This document shows positions 35,825 through 47,650 of a stretch of DNA of 64,000 bases, one piece after another. The notes under the pieces were generated by a model, which saw nothing but the letters and a program-made list of their open reading frames with translations, was not told the origin of the DNA and made no database searches. The first letter of the stretch is position 1. Every line of letters starts with the position of its first letter. The stretch comes from Helicoverpa zea (Eukaryota; Arthropoda; Insecta; Lepidoptera; Noctuidae). Location: positions 13,206,001-13,270,000 of the forward strand of contig NC_061458.1 of NCBI RefSeq assembly GCF_022581195.2, in the 5' to 3' direction. The position numbers and the translations under genes are program-made.

Positions 35825-35940
35825 TCGTTGTTCACTCCAGAACGTGGATATACGAAAACACGTCGCGACACGTTCGATTTAAATCGAATCTAGGACTCGA
35901 CACTCCAGTGGCACTTTTAACCACTAGACCAACGATGCAA
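35825..35940 (-). mobile_element. tRNA-derived SINE fragment
   Basis: On the minus strand GCATCGTTGGTCTAGTGGTT contains a good A box (TGGTCTAGTGG, plus 35921-35931). It is followed by GTCGAGTCCTAGATTCGATT, a decayed B box near 35880-35892. The intervening length is tRNA-like but the cloverleaf is broken. A palindrome TTCGATTTAAATCGAA overlaps the B-box side. The downstream boundary is approximate. Confidence 0.6.
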
Positions 35941-37519
35941 TATAAATAAACTTTCTTCCAATCCAACGTATACTGCCGCACGGCGTGTCCTTGTCTCGAC
36001 GTCTGATTTAGAGCAGGTAATGTCGGTCAGTTTTCGTGCTATTTTCTACAAAACATCTGACATTGTTTGCGCGTGACTTATTGCCCGTTGAGTTTTACAT
36101 GACAAACCTATTTGTTTTTTCGATAGGGCATTTTTTGTATACTTTGGACGCCATCTTGTTTATTAAATATAAGAGATACATTAAAATTGCGTCGTTTCAG
36201 AATCACTTTAGTTTTCACGATATTAATGCAAGTATATTAATCTGCTCAAAAGTGTTTTGAGTTTCCCAAGTATAAGATAAATCAACAGCTATAAAATTTT
36301 TCATTGGTATTTTTGGCAAAGATTATGAGTTATACAGGTAGTGTTCAGCCGTTTGAAAGATCATGCTTACCTGTAAGTTCTTGAGTAATCAGTTATTAAA
36401 TATTATTTAAAACAAAATAAATTAACAAATACGAGACAAATTCACCTTATCATTCTTTTGAAAGTTACCGCATAATTATATTCAGATTCTTCACCATAAA
36501 CTCTATAACTGCGTGTTTTATAACATTATAAAAATGAAGTGTAGAAAGCGTGTAGCATAAATAAAATCAACAATATAATATTTAACAGTAAATTACGCGG
36601 TGTCCGGAAAATTTCATAAAACTAAAAGTGTCGAAAAGTGTGGAAAATTGTTTCATGCGCGTAGGTGATGTGTGGACATTTACCTACGCTAGTTTATATT
36701 TATGCACTTTCACGAAAATATTAAAGTAGGTAATAAGATTTTTTTGGTCGTTATAATTAATTAATTATTTTTTAGGTAACTAATAAAAAAAGTTTTTTCT
36801 TAATTACATACTCTTCAATTGCAACCTATGAAAACAAATTATTAGTACTGTAGAGAAATTACAAATCCAAGGCCAGTCTAGACCGTCATCCGATTTTTTT
36901 ACATACAAAAAAACTGACACGTGCTGCAAATATTGCAAGTAATATTAAAAATATAAGAACGAGGTCGTGCAATGACTTCAAAACTTCAAAAAACTCTCAT
37001 TATTTCACCACTAAAACTATATAGTATTCTTCAACTATCTGTAAATCAGAGCCAGTAATGTATCGTAAAGTCTCCCACCGGCGGAGGTGACAATCTCCCG
37101 TACATCGGAACGCAATAGATCCCAGATTACATTTATATTTACAACCAGTGTGTGGGAAAAAATGTTTTGTTTTCATTTTATTTTAGCACATATTTGACCG
37201 GTCATTCTGAAAATATTCCGAGGTGAATTTTGATGTGAGTAATTCAATGTCTATGCAGTATTGTAGGAAGGAATTACAAGAAAAATATAATTAGAGCGTC
37301 TGCATCAACGTTCTTTACACGTGTAAAAAATCGTGTGTTTTTATTGCAACCACTGTCTACCCCCTACCATGTTTTCGTTGTACGTACGATTAATCGTACA
37401 TAATTCGAGTTTTCCTGTGTATGAAGTTAAGATTAACCATAAAAATACCTACATACTTCTATAAAACTCTACCAAAAAATTAACCCAAAATATGAAACTA
37501 TAAAAAATATAGGTCACAA
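35941..37519. other. non-coding, AT-rich
   Basis: No gene is recognised. A GCGTAGGT/ACCTACGC stem lies near 36.66-36.69 kb. A 16-bp palindrome is listed separately. Confidence 0.5.
37384..37399. repeat. perfect 16-bp palindrome
   Basis: GTACGATTAATCGTAC is a perfect palindrome with a homeodomain-like TAATC/GATTA centre. It could be a dimeric binding site or chance. Confidence 0.6.
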
Positions 37520-37610
37520 GCTACGTGCAGAGCAAACTGCCACTTTAACCGAAAGTTACGACCCGGGAAGCGAACCTGGGCCATCGAGCACGCTCCCTGT
37601 AAACACGATG
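37520..37610 (-). mobile_element. SINE-like fragment with B-box
   Basis: On the minus strand GGCCCAGGTTCGCTTCCCGG contains a B-box-like GGTTCGCTTCC, as in tRNA-derived SINEs. It is followed by AACTTTCGGTTAAAGTGGCA. No clear A box is visible, so this is a decayed partial copy. Confidence 0.4.
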
Positions 37611-39770
37611 CTGATCTTCTAATCCTATGCTTTATTATATTTTGAATACGGCAGCTGTAAAAATTGATCGTACTATATAGACGCGTCAGCCGACTTCAAA
37701 ATAGATAAGTTGTGTGTTTGCTAGATTAGTTTTGTGGGTCAGTGGGGGAATGGAGGATTATAAGATTGTACAAACATAAAGTAATGGAAGTTTATGATTT
37801 ACCTTAATTAGCCACAGGATTAGCCATTGAAGTGTTTTATAGATTCTTTCTATTTTCGGATCGAGCGATAGAAATAAACACTCGTATAACACTCCAGCAA
37901 GCCATAAAGTATAGCATGATCTTGCCACATAGGTAACTTCAGGAATAGCTAAGAAGAATTGGTGATCATTTTTCAGTCGAAACTGTCACAACGTTCATAA
38001 ACATTATGAAAAGTTTTAATGATATGCTTAACATCTGATCAGATGTTGCAACAATAACAGATTTCCTTTATCTCAAGAATCCTTCCAAGTATAACGGGAT
38101 TCCATAACTCAAAGAGACATCTATCACTCAGCTAACTAGGTTTATCATATTGTAAATCATATGACGCTCTTTTATATTACCAACTCTAACATACACCCCT
38201 GCCATTGCAAATTCAACCTTACGTCATTTAGAATAGAGGTGTTATTAACTGTTGTGGTAACGTTGTATATGGATACTCAGAAACTTCAAAGGGCCGATTA
38301 TGACATCTGTTTTATAGTGTATCCGCCTGTTCTCACAAGGTGACCCATTATAAATATTTTATAGTAAGTGTAGTGTACATTCATTTGGATGTTTTAAAAT
38401 TCCGCAGTTGAATAGTTGGTGCCAATGCTTGGCTTTTGTGTCTTTAAAATCTTTATTCACTTTATCTTCGATTCTCAATTAATAGATTAGCACAGAAAAT
38501 CCGACCCGATCCAAAAATTTTGATACCGATTTTATATTAGTTCCCTGTCTGTACTAGTTGAACCCAATAGTTTACGAAACCCTTCGACTGAATCCTTTAT
38601 TTTCTAAAATTATAAAGACATCTCTATGTCTCTCTAGACAGAGCTCATATCAAATGAATTAATGATTTGTATTTTATTTCAGACAACTTTAATAAAGACA
38701 CATAAAAAATAATTCGAGTAAGACGTTCCGTCAAATATTAAATGAATGTTCCTCGTTTAAACTATAATCACCACAGTATAACATTTTGGTCAGAATATCA
38801 ATCGTCTGAAACGATTTCTTCGCCCATAAGTGCAAGCGCGAGCCTTTAATCACAGCAGTAATAAGCATATATTACCTCCACAAAAAACGCAGAAATACAC
38901 TAAAAGAATTTACTATGTTGATAACATTTTGTTTATAAAAATACGGCACGGAACGTGGAGCGTGTCAACCTATTTGTCACTTTGACAAACTACTTCCTAG
39001 ATGTCATAGCGTATACGGTGACCGGGGGCAGTTGATTTACTGACTAACGCCTGCACTGTGCCATTAAATCATTGTGTGATTCTTTTTGATTTTTTTAATA
39101 ATTTCGTGTTTTTGCTTATAAGCTACTTTATGGCAGTGATTTGTTGCGTTTTGAGTAGCACCCGCCCACTTCATTGGGGATCAGAAATAGACAGTAATTG
39201 CATAGAAACTCTACGACGATTACAATCTCTGGCTTGCCAACCTATCCACAAAGTTTAAACATAATGCCAATCAGTGTCTGTACCTATCCCCAAGACATGT
39301 CCTTAAATGTTACCTTTGTGTAAGTTTTTGTAAGTCACATTGAAATCTTATGCCAACTAAATTACCTAAAAAATTAATTACTGTCAGCATTTTATAAAAC
39401 ACAGTTTTGCTATTGTGTGTAGATTAGCACAAGCTTATGTATTGAAGCAACCTGTAAATATACAACAAACTAATTAAAACGTACCTTTCTTTTTATTTGA
39501 GTTAGTCGATGTATCAACCGACTAGCTTCTGTCCGCGGTTCTTACGAGTCTTGTGTGAGATAAAAAGCCTTTAAACCAACTCTTCGGCTTTATAACATTT
39601 AGGTTGCTTTGTTCTCATTAAACCTATTTATATCCACCAAATCTGAGCCCCACAAAATTCTAAATCTTACTGCAAAATCCACGTACAAGATCAAAATACA
39701 ATATCTACCGGAACACCGGCCACAGACAATTTGTCATCTGTCAACCTGTACTTTAATTACGGGCGTCTGC
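37611..39770. other. non-coding
   Basis: No gene is recognised. Short frames (60-68 codons) show no domain. The last part (39.70-39.77 kb) becomes C-rich toward the promoter-like segment that follows. Confidence 0.45.
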
Positions 39771-39887
39771 CCCCCTCCCCGGGCTCTTCCCCACCCCCCC
39801 GGACACCTTGATTAAACGCGGGGCTATATATAAAGTACGTGGAAATTGGTCATAGTTGTCATTTTCGGATTGACGTCCGCTGCAAGG
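39771..39887 (+). promoter_or_regulatory. possible core promoter with C-rich upstream tract
   Basis: A C-rich tract (CCCCCCTCCCCGGG, then CCCCACCCCCCCGG) precedes GGGGCTATATATAAAGTACG, a strong TATA box (TATATAAA at 39827-39834). TCATTTT at 39859-39865 fits the initiator YYANWYY at about +34, and TCATAGTT at 39850 is an alternative at +25. A donor-like CAAG|GTGACA follows at 39886-39887. No coding exon is linked, so the transcript is unknown. Confidence 0.35.
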
Positions 39888-42800
39888 TGACATCGCGAGA
39901 TTAATTTTGGTTTTTGGGCTGGAACTAAGGTTTGCATCTCGGAATATAGCGAGGTGTGCCGGTTAGAAGTTAATTTCACGGGGTTATAATTTCCAGGTTT
40001 TGGGAAAATTCTTGGTACTCCGTTGGCCGTATGTCTCGGTTTAAAACTTCTATGCTACACGAGCTAACGATTGTGTAAGAATCATGTTGCGTTTCTTAGA
40101 ACATAATACCCATTTTATGTTGCTCACCTGTACCAGACCAGACCTAAGCCCTCAAAAAAGGTTTGGTCATATCTGTAATCTTATTCGATAACTGCGTAAA
40201 ACAAAACCATGTGGTGTGTTCTATAGAAACAAAAGCACAATGATACAAATCGCGGCATCGATCACTGAGCAATACAAATGCCCCTATTGGCTGTGCGGAC
40301 ACTAGAGATGGCTCGGTTGTCATCAGAAATATCATTTGTTAGGACACTCTTTTACTGTTATACCTATTGTGAAGCTGGGTTCAAGAAAGTTAAAGGATTA
40401 AGGTCTACCGTTACTGCATGAATTTGTTTTGAATTAATTAATTACTAACTCTTAATAAACAGACTTGGACTTTGCATTCGAACGAGCAGTAGAAAGTCAA
40501 TCAATGAGTTACAGCAAATTACTCCAAAGTCAGAATCAAGACTAAGAAGTTGACTTTTGACAAACGTTAAGATAACAAAACTTGATAAATTATACGTAGA
40601 TGATGTTATTGAAAGGCACCTGTCACCCACACCAGCAGCAGAACACTCTATTCCACTGGAACCATTAGTCGCGTTTCCTCAAGAGTGCGCGTGAGCAAGA
40701 CTAATTATTTTCTAAACGCCGGCTGACGTTACGGCTAAATACGCTGTGCACTGTACTAAATTTATTTCACGGCACGTCAATTAACCTGGGCCTGGAATAT
40801 AAATCATTCGCGTTCGTTCGTGTTGGTTTGGGTGACGAAGTGTGGGGGAGAAGGTCCACTGAATGGATATAACAGAAATCAGTCATGCTTTGAAGTTCTA
40901 CACTGAATTGCCAGAATCAACATTCAATGTCAAGCTTTACGACTTTAAGAAATTACTAAATCAACAATAGCACAAAACGAAATACATAAGCGGCAGAATG
41001 AGGTAATTCCAATGATCCGGAAATCCGAAACAACGGATGAGCCTAGTTACGCAGTCCATAAGGTTCGAATTCAAATGTGTAGTCACTGAATTGTCAGTCA
41101 CTACTGCAGCAAAACAAAGACGAACAACTAAATTGCCGTTATATGGGTTACCTTTACCTCTTCGAGGAAATTGACCGTGAAGATGCATTGATTCGAAACA
41201 GTACCATTTGGTCCTGTTTTCTCACAATTCGCAATGGCCCTTCTGTTCCGTGCTATTTCACGGCTTGCATGCGTGCAACTTTGTCGCGATGTCGCGTCAC
41301 GTCGACAAAGCGCTTGATTTACAGACGCTATAGTAAAAACATTAGTGCTTCTATATCTGAATGGATTCGGATCATTCAGTTTTATGGGTTTCAAGATGAT
41401 GTCATCGATGTGTCTTTTGTTGAAGTGAATGCTGCTAATTGCTCATTTGTTAATTAAAGTAAAAAAGTGAACAAAACAGTTGACAAGTATGTTTATTGAA
41501 CTTTTCTCTCTATTCGAATAATACATCCCATTTTGAAAATAATGCCAACCCCGAAAATAGTTTCAGGAATTAAATTAATGGGAGTAGTAGTGTTTACAAA
41601 GTCCCGAATACAAACTACATAACTTTGTATTTGGTTTACCTCGGAATTCTGGCACACACATTCTTCGTAGGTACTTGCATTTCACAATCGTACTAACAAG
41701 GTGTACTTTGTCATTCTTATAAATACTACAAGTTAAACCCAGTTGATATATTGTTTCCATAATATCCAGTTCAACATTACACCTAATATACCTAACTGAT
41801 TCAATTTCTGCCTCCAGTTGACTGACACGAATATCCATCATATTTCTTTTGTTCGTAACGTATGCTGATGTACCTCTTTAATCCACGTCTTTCATCTCGA
41901 CATCATCTTTAACATCCTATAAACCGTTCCTTCACCATCACCTGACCGACAATACTTTTCTGCTAAACGCTTTAAGCGCTTTATAATTTACAGCTCTCAT
42001 AAACTCGTGTCCGCTTTTAAGTCTATATGAAATAGTGGAGTTTTGACGTAGAAAAGCGCTGCAGCGGCCATCATTCAGCGAACAACATCAAAGGACGAGT
42101 GTTCATTGCTCGTATGATTGTTTATTTTGTATACTTTGTTGCGCTGATGGAGCAATGGAGTTGAAATGAGGTGTTATTGAATATTGTATATTATTTGGTG
42201 CGCTGAAAAGAAGTGTGAGAAAAAATGAGTTATGGTTTTAGATGTGAGCTCATTTTTCTTAACCGGTATGAAGAGGAAATGTGTATTAGAAACTACAGAG
42301 GTTTCTGTCAGCATTTAAATGTTAAGAATTTCAAATTGAAAACAACTTTTCAGTTATGTAGGTTTCATTTAAGAGAAGAAAACACAAATCAAGCTACACG
42401 ATCATTGAACATCAATGTCCCAGTTCACATCAAAACCCACACTATGTACCCTTTATATCTCCATAAAACCTCATCCACGATTCCTACTCCTTGTCCCCAC
42501 AAACCTCGCGAACAGAATATCTCAGTCACCTGCCGTCCTAAACAAGACTTACCGCGAAGACAGATTGCTCAGTCGCCAGTTTCTAGGAATGCTTCACACC
42601 TGGCCGACGTGTTACGCCAAGTAAATCTTTCCAGAATATATTGCGCCTGAAACTGAAAGCTGAATCTTCAATGGATTATACGTTTGAAGCGGTAAATGTT
42701 GCTCTTGGATACTAAGCTGTTTTGACAAAAGAAATATGCAAGGATAAACGCGTGAGTGCGGAGACATTGTAAGATTCGGATGTGAGTGGTAAAGTCGAAT

Positions 42801-43032
42801 AGCTGAATAATATTGTAGGCAACAAATATGTAAAAGTTACTCAACGCAGAACTTCTGTTATTACACTATTTTGACCTAGTAATACAGTGCCTAAATTGGG
42901 TAAATATTGTTTTATAGATGACAATCCTCCTGCATTACAACATATTGCCTCTTCTGAGTGCTTACATACCAAATATCATCTCCAAAATCTCAAGTAAACC
43001 CAAATAATATTGTGTTATGTTGGACAATATTT
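39888..43032. other. non-coding; no gene established
   Basis: Frames of 104 codons (41143-41457, plus), 88 codons (41128-41394 and 41575-41841, minus) and 141 codons (42225-42650, plus) are present. None has a domain I recognise. The 41575-41841 frame (starting MMDIRVSQLEAEIES) has the most protein-like composition, but it is AT-biased and has no other support. A TATAAAT at 40798 lacks a clear initiator. Confidence 0.35.
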
Positions 43033-43158
43033 CCAGCATTCACCCCGACACCTCGGAAGGTATTCACGCTCCCCCGACTCCCGGCTGCTGTATGACGCAG
43101 ATTGTCAGAATAACAATAGAGGACAATGCGCCGGTGGGCGAAACAACCGGACTCTTTG
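43033..43158 (+). other. candidate internal coding exon
   Basis: An acceptor-like ATATTTCCAG ends at 43032. The following 126 bases are GC-rich and open in one frame that reads IHPDTSEGIHAPPTPGCC, then MTQIVRITIEDNAPVGETTG, then LFV. A donor-like GTGAGA begins at 43159. Third codon positions are clearly richer in G/C than the AT-rich flanks. The EDNAPVGETTGLFVV stretch faintly recalls the start of a cadherin repeat, but this is not enough to name a family. The opposite strand is also open here, and the acceptor pyrimidine tract is modest. Confidence 0.35.
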
Positions 43159-44936
43159 TGGTGAGAACCAGAGAGTAAGGCGCAGAGGCGGCGGAAAAAT
43201 CGTTCCTTTGTAACTTTTTAACTTTGTAAAAATTATAAGAATTTGCTTGCTTTTGTGTAGTTGCATGATTGGCAGTTTTTGATGTGAGGAATAGTGCTGA
43301 TGTAATAATTAAGTGCACTTTTATACCTTGGTGATCATGATCAGTATTTACGCAATCTTTGAATAAAGATGAAGCGATAATACAATACAATGAAGTCTGT
43401 ACTCGTAGAGATAGCTATGTAAGTGTGCTGATTAATTTTATACCTCCTGGAGGCAAAACAGGTGTAGGCACATATCGTCAACCTCCACCGAAAACCTACG
43501 CTACTTCATCCGTAATGTTTAGACGGGCATAGTTGAAAGGTGGTGGAATACCTTCACAGATACAATGCGAACGGTTTAATACGACGACTTAGCCCTCCGG
43601 CCTATTGTTGTGCTAAATGTTATTCTTAAATTAATCGACCACTTCTATTTGATATTTTATTGCCTTGGACATAAGGTCCAGTTTTGGTTAGCTAGAAAAG
43701 ATAGAAGTTGTATTACAGTTCCCCATTTTTCTTATGTTGAAACTGTTATTAAAGTAATATGCTTTTCTTTGGTAGAGCTCTGCTGGATGAAATACTCTTT
43801 CTCTTTGTACATTCATGTAAAGAAATACTGGTCCTATTTTGCCTAATTATCATGGTAATACTACAAAGAGCTATGAGCAGATTGGAAGTATCTTGAAGTA
43901 GTACGTAAAATTTTGGAAATACGTAAGATATTTGTGTTAGCTTAGTATTTTTTTCAGATATGATTCTACATAATGAAAGAATGGGAATAGATGTGTAAAT
44001 TAAGTTTGTAATCCTATTGTAACGTGTACATCGGATATAGAGCGAGTAGTCGATTATTTACATAGGTGTGTTGCGTAAAATATCGACTTTACAACTAATA
44101 AATATAAGGTATGTATTACAGTGTAAATATTTTTATTGCAGCGTTCACATGATTTATTGCAAGGTGCTGATGTTAGGGTTCTGTATCGAAACTAGGTCAC
44201 ATTGAAATTATTTTAACTGATATTATAAATACAAGCCATCCAAAAGTTTTTCAGTTAGTTAGATTATTGTATCAATTTTAATTTAAGTGAAGAATGAGAG
44301 GCCTTCAATTTCAAAGATAGATTTTTATCGTTAATGTTAGATTTCCAGGGGACGATAGATGTGTATCGTCCCTATAAAGGTGAAGTCTAGAGAGATATTA
44401 GAGAGCTAACACAAAAGAAATACTTGAAAGTGCGTTTATATAAAAATTGTGATTTGACGTTCATACGAATAAATCGTCTAAGTCGCAAGACAAAAATCTT
44501 CTCTGATGAAAAAAACTTTAACAAACACTAAAAAATTCTCGATCTGTTTTTTCTCACCCATCAAGAGCATCGATATATTTTCAATTACTTTCATTTTTCT
44601 TTCAGCACTAAATCCATACGGAACCATCTCCCATAGAAACGTCGAACACGTAATTACAGCTCACATAATTCGACGCTAGATCAACAAACAGTGGTGCGCG
44701 GGCGCCGGTTATTTGTTGCTTTAACATTTTTTTATTTAGCACACGTGTGGAAGCCGACATCATTTAATATTTAGCTGTTTGAATTTTTGCGATTATTTTT
44801 CCGACCCAAATATCGACCAATAGAATTGCACCATTCGACGTCACGTGGTACAACCTACATGGTATTATACTGAAAATTTTTTGAATATTTTCTCTGGTCG
44901 TTGCTACGTCAAACTGACAGGTTGTGGCCGACAGTC
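43159..44936. other. non-coding
   Basis: No gene is recognised. The 78-codon plus frame at 43610-43846 has no domain. Confidence 0.45.
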
Positions 44937-45002
44937 GTCAAGTTTTTCAGGAAAAATCACTCGCGCTTCGCGCTCGTTATTTTTTAACCTGAAAAACTTG
45001 AC
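44937..45002. repeat. perfect 15-bp stem inverted repeat
   Basis: GTCAAGTTTTTCAGG (44937-44951) pairs exactly with CCTGAAAAACTTGAC (44988-45002). The 36-nt interior contains CTCGCGCTTCGCGCTCG, which can fold further, flanked by A-rich and T-rich arms. This is probably a MITE centre or decayed foldback. Confidence 0.8.
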
Positions 45003-45408
45003 TCCTTCATTTGTTTGCAACGAACCTATCGGAAAATACCCGATAATTTTGAAGCTCTTGTGGTATTATAAGTGAATATTTCTAAACAGTTTTTGGTGAG
45101 AACTTTTATTCAGATTTTTATAATAATAATGCGTCAGTTATTTCTTTTGAACCAACTTTACCCTTGTAGGTTATATGTACCTTTAGAAATAGGGGCTCCA
45201 GTAACGATTTGGAATAAAATAAATGGTTCTACCTACGTTGCAAGAATTTTCCTAAGTTTTAACTTTAGGTAATAACTGAATTTGTGAAGAAATCTCCCAA
45301 TGTTGCACTCCCTAAACTCGTGTTGGGGCTAAGGGAGTTAAATAACCAGTATATCATTTGTATTAAAATATTAGAATGCACAATAAGACTTGTCGTCCCG
45401 CCTGTACC
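45003..45408. other. non-coding, AT-rich
   Basis: No gene is recognised. A 66-codon frame at 45072-45272 shows no domain. Confidence 0.5.
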
Positions 45409-45524
45409 GGTGAGAAGAGAAAGTATATTAGGGCGAGAGCGGGGCCTGCACGAGGGGCGGGAGGAGGCGCGCCAATTGCGCTGATTGCTTCAATTGCTAG
45501 CAATAAGCGCAGGCGCACGCAGAG
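45409..45524. other. GC-rich island (regulatory or exon, unclear)
   Basis: About 115 bases are strongly GC-rich in AT-rich surroundings (GGGCGGGAGGAGGCGCGCC). A plus frame is open through AGPARGAGGGAPIALIASIA up to a donor-like CAGAG|GTAACT near 45523. The opposite frame is also open. It may be a CpG-island-like element. Coding use is not established. Confidence 0.3.
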
Positions 45525-46436
45525 GTAACTTCGCACCATGACCTGCCTTATTGAATGTAGATGATGCCTTATTGTCACTTTCATTGTTTGCGTTATGTAA
45601 TGCATCTTGAGTTTGTTCCTGTTGCTATGCCTATGAGCTAGAGGCTTATTCACTTAATCAGCCTTATCTTTAAGTTCTCCCAATTCCAATAGGCATCCAA
45701 TATTGAATTTGAATATCAGCAGCAACTATCATGTAAACATCTAAGAAGCAGCTGAAACAATGGCTCAACATACTTATAAGTTATTAAACCTTTAGAAATT
45801 GAAGAAATATAGGTACACATTGCACGGACCCCAAATGACTTGCAAACAGGACAGAAAGAAGAAGAAGACGGAAGTTCGAACAATAACTCGAAAAAAAAAA
45901 TCAAGTCTCAAGTCTCCATTCACAAACATTCACATTCACATTTGCTACTACAAGACTAACGATTCGGTCATCTCGATGATGGAAATGCTCATGATTCACT
46001 GTCTGTGATTGATCTTCAAGTTCGTACAATGTGGGCATCATCATAGCTACCCAAATTGCCTGACTACTGACACGAGACATCTGTTCTTCTTATTCACAGG
46101 AAAAACCTGTGTTTCACAGCGGTGATTCCTAAAACTAATATTGAATAGGTTAAATGGGTGGTCTCATATGAACGAATTAACAATAGATTTCCAATTCATC
46201 ATTCACCACTTATCTCACCAAAGGTATTAGAATGTTTGTATGTTTCTTATCTTATCAATTAGAGACTTGTCTTCTAAAATTACTCTAAATTCCAGACAAC
46301 TCGAAATTTTGACCTTATAAAACCACCATACCAATGCATCATATTTATCTATGTACTCTACCTTAAAACATAACTCTCGACGCATTCTAAACTGCATCAC
46401 AACATGCAGTAGTACATAACCGACCTCGACACATAC
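45525..46436. other. non-coding
   Basis: No gene or recognised repeat. Frames of 62-96 codons are unrecognised. Confidence 0.45.
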
Positions 46437-46571
46437 CTCTATGCGCAGGAGTGGGGTCGTCGACCTCCCCGGACATGCCCAATTGCCGCGCAATAAAGGT
46501 GCGTTTGCCTCGCGACCCGCCTTGAACTTCGGTGGTACCTTGATCGGGTCACAGACCAGTGGGAGATGGAT
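46437..46571 (-). other. GC-rich island with splice-like edges
   Basis: On the minus strand 135 bases (45 codons, phase 0 at both ends) lie between ACTAG (46572-46576) and GTATGT (plus 46431-46436), a consensus donor. The open frame reads IHLPLVCDPIKVPPKFKAGR and then EANAPLLRGNWACPG. The acceptor lacks a pyrimidine tract. The plus strand also offers an acceptor-like GCGCAG and a donor-like AAAG|GTGCGT within the island, so strand and status are unsettled. Confidence 0.3.
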
Positions 46572-47344
46572 CTAGTGTGACTTATTGTATTTAATCCATA
46601 TAGGATGGTGTTTTGGGGAGGTATAAAAATGAGCACTTGTCAAGAGTAATTTTATGGGAACAAATCTGAAATAATAACTTGAATTTATAATGTGTTTTCC
46701 GAGAAAATTTTGATCCTTAAAGATGATGGTGGTGGTCTTTGATCCCTTTCTTCGCTTCGCTTGGAGTAAATTGATTTGTAGGTTAATTTTAGCTGCCAAA
46801 ACGCCTAAGGACATGTAAATATATGCTAACTTTCGCACAATGCTGGATCATAGCTGTCTTATTTCCAAGTTTGCTTAAGCTCGATTCCACCACATTCTTA
46901 GATTTCCCACAAAAATTGGTGTAAATGCATAAAAAATGCAATAGAAAGCACTATGTCCTCGACTGTACCGATCAATGAGTCAGGTCTTCCACCTTTTATT
47001 GTCGCTTTCATATCGCGGTGTCCGGTTGCCATCCGGGACAATTGGACTGATAGACAGAAAGACAACAACATCACTCAACGATATTCAACCTTATAACTCA
47101 GTAGTAAGGTTCGTATTTGATTGGAGGGTGGAGTAAAGGTCTAATCGAGGGAATTTATATGTGGTTACATACCTTTGTTTTGTGTTGCAGCGCAGTGATG
47201 AACTTTGATGAATGACTTTATGCGGTTATCAACTTTTATGTGTTACTATGTGTAAGGGTGATACGAAACTAAGGCTAAGCTACAGGCACTTTGCAGCTGT
47301 AACTGGAAATTTTCATGATTTATTTTTACCCAATTATCGCTATG
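46572..47344. other. non-coding
   Basis: No gene. A strong acceptor-like TTTGTTTTGTGTTGCAG ends near 47190, but all three frames after it close within a few codons. Confidence 0.4.
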
Positions 47345-47347
47345 ATA

Positions 47348-47377
<30 letters not shown>
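47348..47377. repeat. (TTTA)n microsatellite, LINE tail
   Basis: Seven to eight tetranucleotide units form the tail of the minus-strand LINE. Confidence 0.9.
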
Positions 47378-47383
<6 letters not shown>

Positions 47384-47574
47384 GCAATCCTAAAATTACA
47401 AAGGCGGACTTAATGCCATAGGCATTCTCACTAGTCAACCTTAGGGTGATGCAGAGATAACATGGCAGGTGCATTAATTACTTAAAAAGACATGGTCTAG
47501 GACAAATAAAGAATAACAAAATTGGATACTAAATACACATACTTATACATATTTAACATACAAATAATAAAAAA

Positions 47575-47641
47575 AATATAATTATATTATATATACATAC
47601 ACATATATATATATATAGGTATATATACATATATAATATAC
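47575..47641. repeat. AT/ATAC low-complexity tract
   Basis: TATATA and TACATA dinucleotide-type repeats lie within the LINE 3' untranslated region, just after the stop codon of the reverse-transcriptase frame. Confidence 0.85.
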
Positions 47642-47650
47642 CAATGATTA

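Noticed and set aside
35825..35940. A tRNA gene on the minus strand
   Set aside because: The A box is good but the B box and stems are decayed, consistent with a SINE.
41128..41457. Overlapping 104- and 88-codon frames
   Set aside because: Opposite-strand frames over the same bases, with no recognisable domain, splice support or promoter.
42225..42650. 141-codon plus frame
   Set aside because: It is among the longer non-repeat frames, but it has no domain. Composition follows local base content, and a second overlapping frame is also open.
43064..43390. 108-codon minus frame opposite the 43-kb exon candidate
   Set aside because: Only its last part is GC-rich, the rest being AT-biased flank. 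The plus strand has the better-placed splice-like edges, though the minus strand is not fully excluded.
44140..44195. Possible terminal exon after TTTTTATTGCAG
   Set aside because: The frame is open for only 17 codons and part of it resembles decayed AGGGTTCCGT-type repeat sequence.
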